A stretch of 5,148 nucleotides of DNA. It comes from Deltaproteobacteria bacterium. GTDB taxonomy: Bacteria; Desulfobacterota; Desulfarculia; Adiutricales; Adiutricaceae. The position numbers and the translations under genes are program-made. This document shows, in pieces, positions 4,303 through 5,148 of this stretch. Location: the NCBI GenBank assembly GCA_031267005.1, contig JAIRZX010000448.1, positions 1 to 5,148 on the forward strand. The letters run 5' to 3'. Position 1 is the stretch's first letter; each line of letters opens with the position of its first letter. The notes beneath the pieces are model-generated. The model was not told the origin of the DNA and did not search any database. It saw only the letters and a list, made by a program, of their open reading frames with translations.

Positions 4303-5148
4303 TCAGTTCCGGGAGGCGGGGCGGCGGCGCCTCTCTATCAAGCCGGCCAGCGGGCCCACGACCGCCAAAAGGACGAAGCCCCAGACAAGGCCCGCCGCCA
4401 CGTTCCCCAGCCAGGACAAGGGGCCGGTTAGATGTCCCATGAAGCCCAGGAAAGGGAGCCCGTGGATCATGATGCCCCCACCCACCAGGAACATGGCCGC
4501 AGTGCCTATGACCCCCAAGGCCCTCACGAAGTGGGGTGCCGCGCCGACGAGCGCCTTCCCCAAAGCCTCCGCGAACCTTCCCCTGCCCTTTTTACTCAAA
4601 AGGTAGAACCCCGCGTCGTCGAGCTTCACCAGGGCCCCCACGAAACCGTAAACCCCGAAAGTCATGACGAGGCCTATGGCCGCGAGCGCCGCTGCCCTCT
4701 GGAGGAGGCCTATGCCCTCCGGGAGGGAGCCCAGGGCGATGATGATGATCTCGGCGGACAGGACCAGGTCGGTCCTCACGGCGCCTTTGATCTTCTTCAT
4801 CTCCATCTGCATCAGGGAGGACTTCAACTCCTCGCCCGACAGGCCTTCCGCGAGCATCCTCTTGAGGTTCGGGTCCCTTACGGCTTCAGAGGCTGCCAGA
4901 TCCCCCGGCGGGGGCCCGCCGGAGCCGCTCATGGGGTCCGAAGCGGAATTAAATGGGGCGGCAATCCCTGAAGGCGGGCACCCGAGTTTGGGGGTCCCGG
5001 AGGCTGAACTCCCGGAAGCTGGGCTCCCGGAAGCTGGGGTCCCGGAGGCTGGGGTCCCGGAGGCTGAACTCCCGGAAGCTGGGCTCCCGGAAGCTGGGCT
5101 CCCGGAAGCTGGGGCCCCGGAGGCTGGGGTCCCGGAGGCTGGGGTCCC
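4303..5148 (-). CDS. DUF808 (YedI-like) inner-membrane protein, C-terminal part, 5' end outside the window
   Basis: The visible 281 codons encode the C-terminal part of a DUF808 protein, a multi-pass inner-membrane family of unknown function about 300 residues long. Counting from the Met at 4932, family blocks are KKIKGAVRTDLVLSAEI (46-62), GVYGFVGALVKLDDAGFYL (93-111) and GTAAMFLVGGGIMIHG (143-158). Hydrophobic segments lie near 60-72, 80-102, 127-156 and 172-198, and the tail is RRRRPASRN. They match my memory of E. coli YedI from about residue 140 onward. The ATG at 4932 is probably not the start: no Shine-Dalgarno precedes it, about 115 N-terminal family residues would be missing, and the same frame has no stop up to position 5148. 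Upstream it encodes GTPAS/GSPAS-type pentapeptides, apparently inserted in the loop before the KIKGA block. Family assignment is firm. That the repeat belongs to this protein is inferred from frame continuity. Confidence 0.85.
   Translation of the reverse strand, partial: GTPASGTPASGAPASGSPASGSPASGSSASGTPASGTPASGSPASGSSASGTPKLGCPPSGIAAPFNSASDPMSGSGGPPPGDLAASEAVRDPNLKRMLAEGLSGEELKSSLMQMEMKKIKGAVRTDLVLSAEIIIIALGSLPEGIGLLQRAAALAAIGLVMTFGVYGFVGALVKLDDAGFYLLSKKGRGRFAEALGKALVGAAPHFVRALGVIGTAAMFLVGGGIMIHGLPFLGFMGHLTGPLSWLGNVAAGLVWGFVLLAVVGPLAGLIERRRRPASRN
4981..5148. repeat. 15-bp tandem repeat (minisatellite), about 11 units, running off the window
   Basis: The plus-strand unit is cccggaggctggggt. 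Ten full units run from 4996 to 5145, preceded by a degenerate unit at 4981-4995 and followed by a partial one. Variation is confined to a few sites: ggagg/ggaag, and the end gaact/gggct/ggggt/ggggc. There is a 60-bp higher-order period: 4991-5038 is identical to 5051-5098. Minus-strand reading in frame with the DUF808 gene gives G-(T/S/A)-(P/S)-A-S pentapeptides. The total copy number is not visible because the array continues past the window. Confidence 0.95.

Noticed and set aside
4981..5148. CRISPR array
   Set aside because: Units of 15 bp are directly adjacent with no unique spacers; this is a plain tandem repeat.

Overview
The window is very GC-rich bacterial DNA. All three recognisable genes, the riboswitch, both promoters and both terminator candidates lie on the minus strand, so the window is best read from high to low coordinates. 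A FecCD-type importer, a DUF808 (YedI-like) membrane protein and a class I cobalamin riboswitch suggest a Gram-negative-type bacterium. The genes use AGG and ATA codons despite the high GC. A deltaproteobacterium / Desulfobacterota member is my best but weak guess.

Layout in transcription order. (1) 5148-4303: the C-terminal part of a DUF808 inner-membrane protein. The frame stays open through ten 15-bp tandem repeats up to the window edge, so the gene is partial. (2) 4302-3883: a spacer with a sigma70-like promoter (4253-4281), several GC hairpins and one AT-rich dyad. It forms a leader of about 270-360 nt. (3) 3882-2845 and 2852-1521: a coupled pair of genes, a FecCD-family permease and its ATPase, overlapping by 8 nt. 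They form the membrane and energy parts of a siderophore/haem/cobalamin-type importer. No substrate-binding protein or TonB receptor is present. The ATPase carries low-complexity extensions at both ends, with internal 18-bp and 24-bp tandem repeats. (4) 1520-1170: non-coding spacer with two perfect 8-bp hairpins. (5) 1169-777: a complete regulatory cassette made of a promoter with a perfect TTGACA box, a cobalamin riboswitch with a clear B12 box, and a strong intrinsic terminator with nine U's. (6) 776-1: no gene I can support; degenerate repeats, a second weak terminator and some palindromes.

The riboswitch lies downstream of the importer genes on the same strand, so it cannot control them by the usual route. 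It must act on something beyond position 1 or work as a short terminated RNA. A B12 switch next to a FecCD/BtuCD-type importer makes cobalamin a reasonable substrate guess, but the importer sequence alone cannot separate B12 from Fe-siderophore or haem. The two most unusual points are the apparently orphan riboswitch cassette and the in-frame minisatellites (15, 18 and 24 bp, all multiples of three) that swell two of the three proteins.
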